This document shows, piece after piece, positions 1 through 7,290 of a stretch of DNA of 22,233 bases. Numbering within the stretch: the first letter of the stretch is position 1; each line of letters starts with the position of its first letter. Source of the DNA: a virus; IMG/VR virus record IMGVR_UViG_3300009180_000240, positions 1 to 22,233 of that record; one strand, written 5' to 3'. The notes under the pieces are model-generated. The model was not told where the DNA came from, searched no databases, and saw nothing but the letters and a program-made list of their open reading frames with translations. Both the position numbers and the translations under genes were made by a program.

Positions 1-189
1 CGCCCCTTTCAGGCCCCTGCCGATGCCGGTGTCAATCTCATCGCCGGTCTTTTTCGCCTTCCGGCCCGTGCCGGTCATCTTGTCCTGCAGACGGTTCAAC
101 AGCCGGTCGGCATCGCTGACGCCGGATTGCAGCTTGGCCGTGCCCAGGGCAAGCTCCGCATGCAGTCCGGCGACCGGGATTTGCGTCAT
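1..189 (-). CDS. Tail tape measure protein, N-terminal fragment (runs off the window)
   Basis: Only the first 63 codons are present, starting MTQIPVAGLHAELALGTAKL and continuing through a basic stretch with a lysine pair. The ATG at 189 overlaps the stop of the upstream chaperone ORF (ATGA). In siphophages and in Rhodobacter-type gene transfer agents, the gene directly after the tail-assembly chaperone pair is the tape measure, which sets tail length and helps DNA ejection. The visible N-terminus suits a start of that kind, but the diagnostic long helical body lies outside the window. The call therefore rests mainly on gene order. It could also be another small tail protein. Confidence 0.6.
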   Translation of the reverse strand, partial: MTQIPVAGLHAELALGTAKLQSGVSDADRLLNRLQDKMTGTGRKAKKTGDEIDTGIGRGLKGA

Positions 190-527
190 GGCTGACTCCG
201 CAGGGCAAGGTGGATCAGATACCCCCGCGCCAACTCATCATCGGCTTCGGTGGATACATTTGCGGCCTTGGTCTCATTCTGACCGGCCGGCTCGTATTTC
301 GGCAGCTTCCTTGGGTCGTGGAAGGCCAGCCCGATCATCTGCGCCAGCTCATGCGCCACAATCCGCTGCCGCTCGAACGCCTGTCTTGTCCGGGCGGCGC
401 TGGCCTGGATCACAAGCGCCGCCTCGGCAATGGTCACGTCCCAGAAAGCGGCGGGGTCTTGCCCCGCTTCGATCCAGTTCCGCCACCATTCGCCGATGAT
501 GTCGCCGCCGTCGCGCGGCGCGGCGCG
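186..527 (-). CDS. Tail assembly chaperone, frameshift-encoded C-terminal half (gpGT-like)
   Basis: This reading frame encodes a segment with the pattern DPAAFWDVTIAEAAL, typical of tail-assembly chaperones related to gene-transfer-agent protein rcc01693 (TAC_6 type). A GTG at 437 overlaps the stop of the first chaperone gene, but the conserved WIEAGQDPAAFW segment lies upstream of that GTG. The frame extends back to two stops near 539-534 with no ATG, GTG or TTG between. It is therefore best explained as the extension of the first ORF after a -1 shift at 527-533, giving about 105 + 113 = 218 residues, as in lambda gpG/gpGT. The extended form would recruit tail tube protein to the tape measure. 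An independent 83-aa product from the GTG cannot be excluded. Confidence 0.8.
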   Translation of the reverse strand, partial: RAAPRDGGDIIGEWWRNWIEAGQDPAAFWDVTIAEAALVIQASAARTRQAFERQRIVAHELAQMIGLAFHDPRKLPKYEPAGQNETKAANVSTEADDELARGYLIHLALRSQP

Positions 528-841
528 TTTCCCTCATCACTCCCCGGCTTTTTGCCCGTCAGGTCTTCAAGACAGTTGGCCAGCACCTGGCCAACCATTT
601 CCAGCGACCGGGCGATGCCGATCTTTTCCATCAGCTCCATCGCATCCGCTTCGGTTGCCTCGGTCTGCAGCGCAGCCCAGAACAGCCGCCCGGCCCGCCG
701 CATGTCCGACGCATCCCTTTGAACGGCTTTAATCGCCTCGCCGATGGTCTCGCCGCTGCGGTCCTGATACCGCACCATCGCCCCCATCGACAGGCGCAGG
801 CTGTACGCCTTGCCGTCGTGATCGAACGCAACGCATTTCAC
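434..841 (-). CDS. Tail assembly chaperone, first ORF (gpG-like)
   Basis: This 135-aa protein starts at a GTG (841) that overlaps the stop of the tail tube gene. The N-terminal part (KCVAFDHDGKAYSLRLSMGAM) resembles the GTA gp10-like tail chaperone family, which lies between tail tube and tape measure. The zero-frame C-terminus after residue 105 is low-complexity and Gly/Ser/Thr-rich (SSANGGGTGSKRGK), as expected of a tail read only when the ribosome does not shift frame. Its job, by analogy with lambda gpG, is to coat the tape measure during tail assembly without entering the virion. Position between two tail genes and the slippery site make the call firm, although sequence similarity alone is modest. 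Confidence 0.82.
   Translation of the reverse strand: MKCVAFDHDGKAYSLRLSMGAMVRYQDRSGETIGEAIKAVQRDASDMRRAGRLFWAALQTEATEADAMELMEKIGIARSLEMVGQVLANCLEDLTGKKPGSDEGNAPRRATAATSSANGGGTGSKRGKTPPLSGT
527..533 (-). promoter_or_regulatory. Programmed -1 frameshift slippery site GGGAAAC
   Basis: On the minus strand the first chaperone ORF reads ..GAG GGA AAC.., which contains G GGA AAC, an exact X-XXY-YYZ heptamer in the zero frame. Slipping back one base gives GGG AAA and enters the frame that ends at 186. Two in-frame TGA codons lie immediately 5' of the heptamer in the -1 frame, so the shift must occur at or after this point. The following 25 bases are almost pure G/C and could form a stimulatory stem. 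Lambda uses the closely related GGGAAAG for the same gene pair. Confidence 0.85.
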
Positions 842-1281
842 GCGCCGGCACCCTTGGTCCAGGTCACCGGCCCGGTGGTCCGGATCACCACCGACATGCC
901 GATCAGCCCGCCAACATCATCCGCTTGCACGGAAGGCGTCGGATAGCCCTGGAATTCGAACAGATCGCCGGTTGTCTGGCCCGGTGTCAGCGGCATCGTC
1001 ACCCGGTAATAGGCCGGCGTGTTCGATGCCTGGTCTGCCAGCTGCTGCTCATACCCCAGCGGGGTATATCCGGCATTGACCGTGATTTCGCCCGCGTCTT
1101 TCAGGCCCTTCACATACTCCCGGAACCCGCCGACCGAATCCAGGCTTGTCGCTTCCTGGAAATCGGTCTGCACCTGCGGCACCGCCAGCCCCTTGGCCTC
1201 CGGGATGCGGGTAAAGCTGTTTGCAGCCCCGGTCAGCGACCGCTCGACCTTGCCGCCCCAGGCAATTGTCTGTTTCGTCAT
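838..1281 (-). CDS. Major tail tube protein
   Basis: A 147-aa protein starting MTKQTIAWGGKVERSL. The ATG at 1281 is preceded by a good GAGGAG ribosome site, so the longer open frame upstream is only a shadow of the next gene. The sequence runs from FTRIPEAKGLAVPQVQTDF through YVKGLKDAGEITVNAGYTPL to a C-terminal Gly-rich strand region. This is the beta-rich pattern of siphophage tail tube proteins (lambda gpV/Phage_TTP type), which stack as hexameric rings. It lies between the DUF3168 protein and the tail chaperones, the normal tube position. Its length is typical of single-domain tube proteins with no added Ig-like domain. Confidence 0.85.
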   Translation of the reverse strand: MTKQTIAWGGKVERSLTGAANSFTRIPEAKGLAVPQVQTDFQEATSLDSVGGFREYVKGLKDAGEITVNAGYTPLGYEQQLADQASNTPAYYRVTMPLTPGQTTGDLFEFQGYPTPSVQADDVGGLIGMSVVIRTTGPVTWTKGAGA

Positions 1282-1292
1282 TGGCTTTCTCC

Positions 1293-1673
1293 TCAGCCGA
1301 AGTGATAGTTGATGATGAAGTCCATCGTGACCCGGTGGTTCTGTGTCACGCCGTCGTCGTCGGGCAGGTCGCGCGCGCCTGCCAGAAATGCCCCTGTGAT
1401 GACGCCGCCCTGCCAGGCATCCAGGGCCGTCCTGACCGCCCGCGACAGCACCTTGGCCTCGCCATAGGTTGCGGCCCAGCAATCCACCTGCACCCGCGCC
1501 CGCGACAGCCCCGGCCCGTCCAGGCTGTGATCAACCGGGCCGTCCGTCACCACCGTCAGCGTCAGGCAGGGCAAGGCCTGCCCCTGCGGGGCCAGCCCCC
1601 AGTCGATCCGCGCGGCCACCCGGGCCGAAATGGCCGGAACAGCGCCCAGCATCGCGCGCAGCGCCTCTTCCAT
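1293..1673 (-). CDS. Tail terminator/completion protein, DUF3168 family
   Basis: A 126-aa protein with the DUF3168 pattern: an N-terminal helix (EEALRAMLGAVPAISARVAARI), a central LTLTVV strand, a VQVDCWAATYGEAKVLSRAV segment and a C-terminal VTMDFIINYHFG. Family members cap the tail tube or join it to the head in HK97-like siphophages. The ATG at 1673 comes two bases after the stop of the upstream HK97 gp10-like gene, so translation is likely coupled. Only 11 bases separate its stop from the tail tube start, where a strong GAGGAG site restarts translation for the abundant tube protein. Confidence 0.85.
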   Translation of the reverse strand: MEEALRAMLGAVPAISARVAARIDWGLAPQGQALPCLTLTVVTDGPVDHSLDGPGLSRARVQVDCWAATYGEAKVLSRAVRTALDAWQGGVITGAFLAGARDLPDDDGVTQNHRVTMDFIINYHFG

Positions 1674-1675
1674 GC

Positions 1676-2101
1676 TCAGCGCCCCTTCCGCTTGACCGCC
1701 TTTTCAATCTGCAGCCGCAATTCATCCGCCAGCCGCAGCAGCATCGCCCGGCTGTCCTGATCCCAGGCGGGCCGCAGGAACGGGCGCGGGCGGGAATGTT
1801 TCGTGCCGAACTCCACCAGATGCCCGTGCCGCCCGCCTTTGCCCCGCCCATAGGACGTGCCCAGATAGACCGCCGTGATCCCGGCCTCCTTTGTCCGGCC
1901 TTTCAGCTTGTCGCTGACCGTGATCGACCGGCGCAGAGTGCCGGTGCGCACCGGCACCAGAGATCGGGTCAGATCGGCGGTCGGCTCCACCGCCTTGATC
2001 ATGGCGCGCTTCAGCGCCCCCTCTTCGCGCCGCATGGACTGAAGGCTCTCGAGCATGGCCGCCAGATCCTTGAACCCGTCGACCTTGAATTCCATGCTCA
2101 T
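1676..2101 (-). CDS. HK97 gp10-like head-tail protein
   Basis: A 141-aa protein. It begins MSMEFKVDGFKDLAAMLESL and contains the family's RSLVPVRTGTLRRSI motif, a glycine-rich YLGTSYGRGKGG stretch and the HLVEFGTKHSRPRPFLRPAW block, all hallmarks of the HK97-gp10 family. Members act at the head-tail interface or help terminate the tail. The ATG overlaps the stop of the head closure gene in an ATGA. Length is normal for the family. Its position between the adaptor and DUF3168 genes is canonical. Confidence 0.92.
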   Translation of the reverse strand: MSMEFKVDGFKDLAAMLESLQSMRREEGALKRAMIKAVEPTADLTRSLVPVRTGTLRRSITVSDKLKGRTKEAGITAVYLGTSYGRGKGGRHGHLVEFGTKHSRPRPFLRPAWDQDSRAMLLRLADELRLQIEKAVKRKGR

Positions 2102-2427
2102 TGATCGGCCCGCGCCGCTGCCGTGATCTCAACGCCCTCACGCCGCCCGATCTCTTTCACGCCGGTGATATCGTACTCCCGGCCTTCGCAGATCAGCCGG
2201 TCCTTTGGCGTGATGGCCCCGGTCCGGTCTGACCAGCGCACCACGAACCGGGCGGTGATGCGGGCCGCCACCTGGGCCGCCGCAACCTGTTCCCGGTCGG
2301 AAACCAGACGGCGTTCCGCCCAGACCGGCGGCCCGTAATCCGCCCAGGACGGCACTGCGGCAAACCCGTCATCGCTGGCGGTGAACCGGCGGAACTGTAC
2401 CCGCCGGTCAAGCTTGCCCGCTTCCAT
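2098..2427 (-). CDS. Phage head closure / head-tail adaptor protein
   Basis: This 109-aa protein starts MEAGKLDRRVQFRRF and includes PVWAERRLVSDREQVAAAQV and a C-terminal CEGREYDITGVKEIGRREGVEI. That is the order of segments in the phage head-tail joining family (HK97 gp9 / SPP1 gp16-like), where the protein closes the portal-connector channel after packaging. The ATG overlaps the stop of the preceding gene (TGATG). Length and neighbours fit the family, and no key block is missing. Confidence 0.88.
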   Translation of the reverse strand: MEAGKLDRRVQFRRFTASDDGFAAVPSWADYGPPVWAERRLVSDREQVAAAQVAARITARFVVRWSDRTGAITPKDRLICEGREYDITGVKEIGRREGVEITAAARADQ

Positions 2428-2951
2428 CAGCTGCGCAGCAGCAGCGCGATCTGATAGGTGGCCGCAGCCCCGGCAGAGTTGGCAATCCGCAGAATATCCG
2501 CCGTGCCGGCCACAATCGCCCCGAACCCGCCGACCGCATCGCAGCCGAAGAACAGGAAAGCGCCGGGCCGCAGCGGGCCGAAGGTCGGGGTGGTGCCGCC
2601 CATGAAGGTGGTGATCGGGCTGGTGCCGCCGCCGATGGTCAGGTTGGTGGTGTTCGGCGGCGCACTGGCCAGTTTCGGCGAATTGATGATCAGCGCCCCC
2701 ACCAGCGTTGTGGCCGCGATATTGACGCCATAGACCGTCTGCAGCGCCGTGCCGTTCAGGTCCAGATCGTCGTTCGCCGCCGATGCCAGGGTGCGTTCAT
2801 CGGCAAACAGCAGGTTTGCCTGCCCGGACCCGCCGCCCATCGAAAACTGCAGCACATCCTGCACCGTGGCGCTGAAATTCGGCCCGCCGTAATCGTTGAA
2901 CCCCAGCTGGGTGGCCTCGAAAATGGCCGAAAGCTTTGCAGATACCGTCAT
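2427..2951 (-). CDS. Structural protein of unknown fold, possible head decoration protein
   Basis: A 174-aa protein inserted between the connector and head closure genes, starting MTVSAKLSAIFEATQLGF after a strong AAGGAG site eight bases upstream, which suggests high expression. It is rich in Gly, Ala, Thr and Ser and poor in charge. Alternating short strands include LQTVYGVNIAATTLVGALI and a TTNLTIGGGTSPITTFMGG loop, as in small beta-sandwich virion proteins. There is no signal peptide or enzyme motif. Strong ribosome site, composition and location suggest a virion component such as a decoration or head fibre subunit. That is inference only. I do not recognise the family. Confidence 0.6.
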   Translation of the reverse strand: MTVSAKLSAIFEATQLGFNDYGGPNFSATVQDVLQFSMGGGSGQANLLFADERTLASAANDDLDLNGTALQTVYGVNIAATTLVGALIINSPKLASAPPNTTNLTIGGGTSPITTFMGGTTPTFGPLRPGAFLFFGCDAVGGFGAIVAGTADILRIANSAGAAATYQIALLLRS

Positions 2952-3069
2952 TGCTCATCTCCTTGATGATAGGGTGCACCCCGCATCAGCCGGTCACGGG
3001 CTGGCAGGGTCTGTCAGAAATCCTTGGCAGATGGTCCCGGCATGGGCCGGGCGGGGTCAGAACAGGCGG
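2952..3069. other. 118-bp spacer in the structural operon with a small hairpin
   Basis: No gene is visible in this gap between the head-tail connector gene and the 174-aa gene. It holds a perfect 6-bp stem, CCCGGC-ATGG-GCCGGG, at 3036-3051. No T-run follows it on the minus strand, so it is not a convincing terminator. It may be an mRNA processing or stabilising element, or an attenuator. The ribosome site of the 174-aa gene (AAGGAG) occupies the left end. Confidence 0.4.
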
Positions 3070-3636
3070 CTATGCGGCTGCCCAGCCGATGCGGTGCAGG
3101 TTCACCATCTCCGAAACCCCGAACGGAATCGGCGCAGCGGCGGTTCCGGGCAGTGATGCTTCCCGGTTTTCATAAAGATGCCCGGTCAGCAGCAGGGCAG
3201 CCGCTTTCAGCGCTGCAGGAACCTCCGGGTATCCCGCGACAAAGGTGATCGTCACCGCATCGTCGCGCGTGATCGTGGTGGGCCAGGACTTGCCGGTTTT
3301 CGGGCGGATGACGCAGTGATCTTCATCCTTGAACACGTAGAAATCGGTCAAAGGCGCGGTCTGCAGCGTGTCGTTCCGGTCATAATAGGTGATCGAGGTC
3401 ACCGATTGCACCGGAGCCTTTGGCAATTCCAGACCGCCACTGACCGAAGGATAGGATGCGGCCCAGGATTCCTGCGTCAGGACCCGACCCGTCATTTCCG
3501 CAACCATGTCGCAGGCCGCAGCAATCATTCCCTCGATCAGCCAGTTGTCCCGATCATCCGGTTCTTTGCACTGCTCGCGCGCCTCCGAAAGCGTCAGCAC
3601 CTTTCCGGTGGCCGCAGTGACACGACTCAGAAACAT
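3070..3636 (-). CDS. Head-tail connector protein (gp6-like, phiE125 gp8 family)
   Basis: A 188-aa protein with the layout of the phage gp6/phiE125 gp8 connector family. A helical N-terminus (TLSEAREQCKEPD, then a helix around IAAACDMVAEMTGR) is followed by RVLTQESWAASYP. Then come the family-typical ELPKAPVQSVTSITYYD block and a late VTFVAGYPEVPAALKAAALLL helix. Such proteins form a dodecameric ring under the portal. The ATG overlaps the stop of the preceding small gene (TGATG). The C-terminus LHRIGWAAA is slightly unusual, but the length is in the family range. Confidence 0.87.
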   Translation of the reverse strand: MFLSRVTAATGKVLTLSEAREQCKEPDDRDNWLIEGMIAAACDMVAEMTGRVLTQESWAASYPSVSGGLELPKAPVQSVTSITYYDRNDTLQTAPLTDFYVFKDEDHCVIRPKTGKSWPTTITRDDAVTITFVAGYPEVPAALKAAALLLTGHLYENREASLPGTAAAPIPFGVSEMVNLHRIGWAAA

Positions 3637-3905
3637 CAGCCGGTCGCCTTTTCGGTTGCAGGCTGTGCCACAGCCGTTTCCGGTTTGCGCCTGGCCGCTT
3701 TTTTCAGGGCAGGTGCCGCCTCGGCCAGGCCGGGGCCTTTTTCTTCGGTTTGCGCTGGTTCCTCAACGGTTTCACGCGTGAAATCCGGGTCGATCTGTTC
3801 CGCCGCCAGCATCGCGGCCACTTCAGTCTCCGGGACAAAGACCATGTCGCCCCGGTTGCTGCCATCTGTGCGGGATACCAGCAGCTTCACCTTCACCAGC
3901 TTCAT
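3636..3905 (-). CDS. Small protein in the head module, basic Ala/Lys-rich C-terminus
   Basis: An 89-aa protein starting MKLVKVKLLVSRTDGS. The ATG at 3905 is chosen because GGAGG lies seven bases upstream and the preceding gene stops in the same ATGA. The N-terminal half (strand KVKLLV, then RGDMVFVPETEVAAMLAAEQI) resembles small head-associated proteins found between capsid and connector genes in alphaproteobacterial prophages. The second half is a low-complexity tail of Ala, Glu, Lys and Pro (KKAARRKPE), probably disordered. I do not know its function. A minor head or connector cofactor is the reasonable guess. Confidence 0.65.
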   Translation of the reverse strand: MKLVKVKLLVSRTDGSNRGDMVFVPETEVAAMLAAEQIDPDFTRETVEEPAQTEEKGPGLAEAAPALKKAARRKPETAVAQPATEKATG

Positions 3906-4072
3906 GTCTCGCCTCCACATTTCAGGCACACCTTCTGCCCGGACATCACGACCGAAGATTTCACGACGGGCAGCGCCAGCGCACGCGGTGCAAACGGGCC
4001 TTTTGCCCGATAACCCTCAATCAGGATCAAGGGTTCGCTCGGCGGCAGAAACCACTTCAGAAACTTGCGCAT
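3902..4072 (-). CDS. Small hypothetical protein, 56 aa
   Basis: The protein starts MRKFLKWFLPPSEPLILI and ends with VCLKCGGET, containing one CxxC pair. Two ATGs are possible. The second (4072) is chosen because a GGAGGG ribosome site is formed by the codons just after the first ATG. The stop overlaps the next start (ATGA), which supports real translation. The single Cys pair could bind metal only as a dimer. The short N-terminal hydrophobic segment is too short for a confident membrane helix. Function unknown. Confidence 0.55.
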   Translation of the reverse strand: MRKFLKWFLPPSEPLILIEGYRAKGPFAPRALALPVVKSSVVMSGQKVCLKCGGET

Positions 4073-4132
4073 CACGCCCTCCATTGGCTCACAGAGACGG
4101 CGAGTTGCCCCGCCGCCCTTCGTCAGCCGATC

Positions 4133-5395
4133 TCAGGCGTTGCGCAGGTACTTGACCGCCGCCGTGTCGGCCAGCTCGCCGTCCAGACGGATGTAGCCGG
4201 CAATGCCGAAGCCCGGCCAGAAATCCTTGTCCTGAATCGCCCCGATCAGCGGCGCACCCACTTTGCGGACAAAGTATTTGCCGAAATCTCCGAACGCGAT
4301 GATCCGCGCGGTCGTCGCCTGCGTCCCGGCCATGTCCTGGTTGATCGAATACGGCTTGCCCAGCAGGCGGTCCGGTTCGCCGTTCCGCACATCGCCCATT
4401 TGCCACAGATAGTTGCCCTGGCCGTCCTTCAGGCGACGGATCGCCAGCAGGATGTTGTCATGGAACATCCAGCGGCACTTCGGCGATGCCCGGTAAGCCG
4501 GATCGACCGAATGCAGCAGGCCCATGATTTCATCCGATGTCACGGCGGTGGCCGAGGCGGCTGTGACGCCAAGTGTCGCGGCGGTCACAATCCCGTTTGG
4601 CTGGCCGGAACCCGTCCCCGTGGTCAGCCAGGCGTTCGCGCGGCGGCCCAGGCGTTCGCCCAGCAGATCGCCCAGCAATTGTTCCATGTTGAAGATCGAA
4701 TCGTTTGCCAGTTCATAGGAAACCCGCACCCATTCGGTCGAAGCCGAGAAACTGTCCAGCTGGCGCTGTGCAAAGACCGCATCTTCAGAACCGTCGTCGG
4801 TCAGTGTTGCGCCTTCGGTCTGCGCGGCGGCAACCTTGGCGGTGTCGTCGATAAAGGGCATCGGCAGCGGGCCGCCCGACGCCGTTGCCATGGTCGTGCA
4901 GATGTCTTCGTCGTACATCGGACCCCACAGCTTCATCGCGCGGATCAGGACGGCCTGCAGTTCCGTGGGCACGGTGAAGCCACCGGCGCTGTTGGTGCCA
5001 ACCGTCTGCACCCGTTTTTCCACTTGCTGAAAGCCCTGCTGCAGCACGCTGCGGGCCTCGGGGCGCATGTCGCCGGTGGCACCGCCAGCGGCAAGCCATT
5101 CGCGGAACGCTTCGCGGTAGGTCACCGGCTGTCCCTCATCGCTGCCGCGCCCTTCCTGGCCCAGCAGCGGGCGGCGCGGGTCGGGGGCGGTCAGCGCGTC
5201 CTGCACCCGTGCCAGACGGTCTTCGCGGTCGATCACGCCCTGCAGGCGGTCGAAATCTTTCATCATCGCGTCAAATTCGGCGTTGATCTCCCCGGCCCGG
5301 TCTTCGGGCGTCTTGTCGGTGATCTCTTCCAGTTTGGCGCGGGCATTGGTGTGAATGCGCGCCTGCTGCTCCCGCAGCTCAATGATCCGGGTCAT
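4133..5395 (-). CDS. Major capsid protein, HK97 fold with N-terminal scaffold domain
   Basis: A 420-aa protein after a good AGGAGA site. Residues 1 to about 70 are charged and helical (REQQARIHTNARAKLEEI), matching the coiled-coil delta domain that scaffolds assembly and is removed by the prohead protease. Around 134-143 comes the conserved GTNSAGGFTVP entry to the HK97 fold, and later WVRVSYELANDSIFNMEQLL (E-loop/spine region) and GLLHSVDPAYRASPKCRWMF. The C-terminus has FGDFGKYFVRK and IRLDGELADTAAVKYLRNA, typical of this family. The protease gene lies just upstream, the standard pairing. No cross-link lysine can be assigned by eye. Confidence 0.95.
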   Translation of the reverse strand: MTRIIELREQQARIHTNARAKLEEITDKTPEDRAGEINAEFDAMMKDFDRLQGVIDREDRLARVQDALTAPDPRRPLLGQEGRGSDEGQPVTYREAFREWLAAGGATGDMRPEARSVLQQGFQQVEKRVQTVGTNSAGGFTVPTELQAVLIRAMKLWGPMYDEDICTTMATASGGPLPMPFIDDTAKVAAAQTEGATLTDDGSEDAVFAQRQLDSFSASTEWVRVSYELANDSIFNMEQLLGDLLGERLGRRANAWLTTGTGSGQPNGIVTAATLGVTAASATAVTSDEIMGLLHSVDPAYRASPKCRWMFHDNILLAIRRLKDGQGNYLWQMGDVRNGEPDRLLGKPYSINQDMAGTQATTARIIAFGDFGKYFVRKVGAPLIGAIQDKDFWPGFGIAGYIRLDGELADTAAVKYLRNA

Positions 5396-5447
5396 GCTTT
5401 TCTCCTGTGACCGGTTTCGGGGGAATAGGCTTCCGGCGCGCCGCCGT

Positions 5448-6032
5448 TCAGCCGTTCTCCGCGCCGCGAAGGCGCAGGTTCATTTTCATCCGGTGGCGCA
5501 GGGCCGCCGAATTGAAATTCTTGGTCCGTGCCGCTGCCCGGTGCTGTTCCAGACTGCGCAGGCCGATGCTCGTCCCGTCAAAAGCGGGCGTGGTCACAAT
5601 CGACACATCAAACAGGGCCAGCTTGCGGATCGTGCGGACCGGCATCGTGCCGGTTTCATCCCATTCCTGCAGTTCCGGGATAAAGGCAAAGGACATCTTG
5701 TCCAGATCGCCGCGCTTCATCTTCGGAACAATGCTTTGCACATCGGGATCGCTGCCATCCAGCACCGATTCCATGAACAATCCCGTCGCATCTTCGCGCA
5801 GCACCAGCGTGCCGGATCGGGTACGGGCGAGCGGAAGGCCCTCGTGATTGATCAGGAACACCACATCGTCGCGCCCGATGGCGTCCGCAAAGGCACCCGG
5901 GGCGATGATCTCCTGAAAAAACCCGCCAATATCGGCGGCCTGGTTGAACACTGCCGCATAACCTGAAACGCGGATGTCATTGCCATCCGCCCGGATGTCT
6001 GCGGCGATTCCGCCCCGGAATTCACGCTCCAT
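5448..6032 (-). CDS. Prohead serine protease (HK97 gp4-like, U35 family)
   Basis: A 194-aa protein from the ATG at 6032, which follows an AGGGGA site and overlaps the end of the portal gene by 11 bases. It starts MEREFRGGIAADI. The family landmarks are in place: RVSGYAAVFNQ, then FQEIIAPGAFADAI, the catalytic-histidine block FLINHEGLPLAR with His63, and the nucleophile block LDKMSFAFIP with Ser114. These spacings agree with HK97-type prohead proteases. The enzyme cuts the capsid delta domain and itself inside the prohead. The C-terminal tail after about residue 165 is basic and is probably removed during maturation. Confidence 0.94.
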   Translation of the reverse strand: MEREFRGGIAADIRADGNDIRVSGYAAVFNQAADIGGFFQEIIAPGAFADAIGRDDVVFLINHEGLPLARTRSGTLVLREDATGLFMESVLDGSDPDVQSIVPKMKRGDLDKMSFAFIPELQEWDETGTMPVRTIRKLALFDVSIVTTPAFDGTSIGLRSLEQHRAAARTKNFNSAALRHRMKMNLRLRGAENG

Positions 6033-7290
6033 CGTCTGTCCCCTGACTGGCCCCGGCAACCGGCTGCGAACCGATTGGCACCGTGGCACCCTGTATCAAC
6101 AGCCTGTCGCCCTGCGGATCGCCGGGACGGTTTTCCATTTGACGCGCTTCATTCGGCGTCAGGATCGCGTTCTGAATTCCCTTCGCATAGCCTTCCATGC
6201 GGGTCTTGAAATCGCCGCGCAGCAGGCCGTCCATATTCATTTCGACAAAGAATTCCCGGTCTGTCCTGCCGAACAGCTTCAGGTTCAACTCCTGTTCGAA
6301 CGCCTCCACCCAGCGCTTCATCGTGTGCTTCACGAAATGCAGATCCTGCTGTTCCGTGTTGCTGAACGTGCCATGCGACAGGTCCTGCAGAAAGGTCGGC
6401 GGCAGCGAATAGATGCGCCCGAACTCTTCAATCAGGAACCGCTTCAACTCGATCAGCTGCGATTTGGCGGCATCTGCACCCAGCGGCTTAATGTCCAGCC
6501 CGCTTGGCAGGATCAGCGCCTGACGCCCTTCCTTTGCCGCCTTCCGCGTGGCCTCTTCCAGGTCTTTTCCCGCCGCCTGCATCGACCGCCCGGACTGGAA
6601 ATTCCCGGTCACGGCAAAGGGCGGCACCCCGCCATTCTGGAAAAACCGGCTGCCAAACCGCGTGGCGGCGATGGCCAGGGCAATCACATCCCGGTTGGTC
6701 GCGATGGGGCCATAATGCGACAGCCCGTCTTCGCGCAGCATGAACGGAATGTCGATAATCTCTGTTGCCGCGTAGGTGATCGTTTCCGATCCGCCCTTCG
6801 GCTTGTATTCGTAGAGCTTCTTTCCCTTTGGCGTGCGCCGGATTTTCACCTTGCCGGGTTCCAGCGGCCAGATGTTGATCACCTCTCGGCTGGCGCTCCG
6901 TTCGATGAAACTCAGGCCCCGGCCACCGGTCATCACCCGCTCGAAAAGATACTTCCGCCACTCGAAAGAGGACTGCTCATCATTCGGCGCGTCATGCAGC
7001 AGCTTTGCCAGCGGGCTGTCCGTCACCCGTTCGCGTCCGCTGTCCGTCCGGCGGAACAGGTTCAGCGGCAGACCGGCCAGCGTGCCGGGAATGAAGTTCA
7101 CGGCGGCAAAAATCGCCGGAACGCTTAAGGCGTTTTCCGTCGTCACGACAATGTCGCTGGCCGTCTGCATCAGGTCGAGGCCCATCAGACGCAGAAAATC
7201 ATTATCCGCCGGTGTGGCCGTGGCCCCGGTGGACGATGCCCGGCTTTCAGCCTGACGGCTGCCGCCAAACTCCATGCCGAAAATCTTCAT
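6022..7290 (-). CDS. Portal protein (HK97 family)
   Basis: A 422-aa protein that starts at 7290 in a TGATG overlap with the terminase stop. A GTG one codon earlier is the alternative. It contains the family's VPAIFAAVNFIPGTLAGLPLN helix-strand, the DEQSSFEWRKYLFERVMTGGRGLSFIE block, and HYGPIATNRDVIALAIAATR followed by FFQNGGVPPFAV. Near the end it has the tunnel-loop region YSLPPTFLQDLSHGTFSNTEQQ. This dodecamer is the DNA entry gate of the head and the docking site for the terminase. Length is standard. Confidence 0.95.
   Translation of the reverse strand: MKIFGMEFGGSRQAESRASSTGATATPADNDFLRLMGLDLMQTASDIVVTTENALSVPAIFAAVNFIPGTLAGLPLNLFRRTDSGRERVTDSPLAKLLHDAPNDEQSSFEWRKYLFERVMTGGRGLSFIERSASREVINIWPLEPGKVKIRRTPKGKKLYEYKPKGGSETITYAATEIIDIPFMLREDGLSHYGPIATNRDVIALAIAATRFGSRFFQNGGVPPFAVTGNFQSGRSMQAAGKDLEEATRKAAKEGRQALILPSGLDIKPLGADAAKSQLIELKRFLIEEFGRIYSLPPTFLQDLSHGTFSNTEQQDLHFVKHTMKRWVEAFEQELNLKLFGRTDREFFVEMNMDGLLRGDFKTRMEGYAKGIQNAILTPNEARQMENRPGDPQGDRLLIQGATVPIGSQPVAGASQGTDDGA

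Noticed and set aside
3036-3051. Hairpin CCCGGC-ATGG-GCCGGG as a terminator
   Set aside because: No T-run follows on the minus strand, and the operon continues through it with short spacing.
3178-4155. A long plus-strand open frame opposite the connector and small head genes
   Set aside because: Same kind of antisense shadow; no ribosome site and no recognisable domain.
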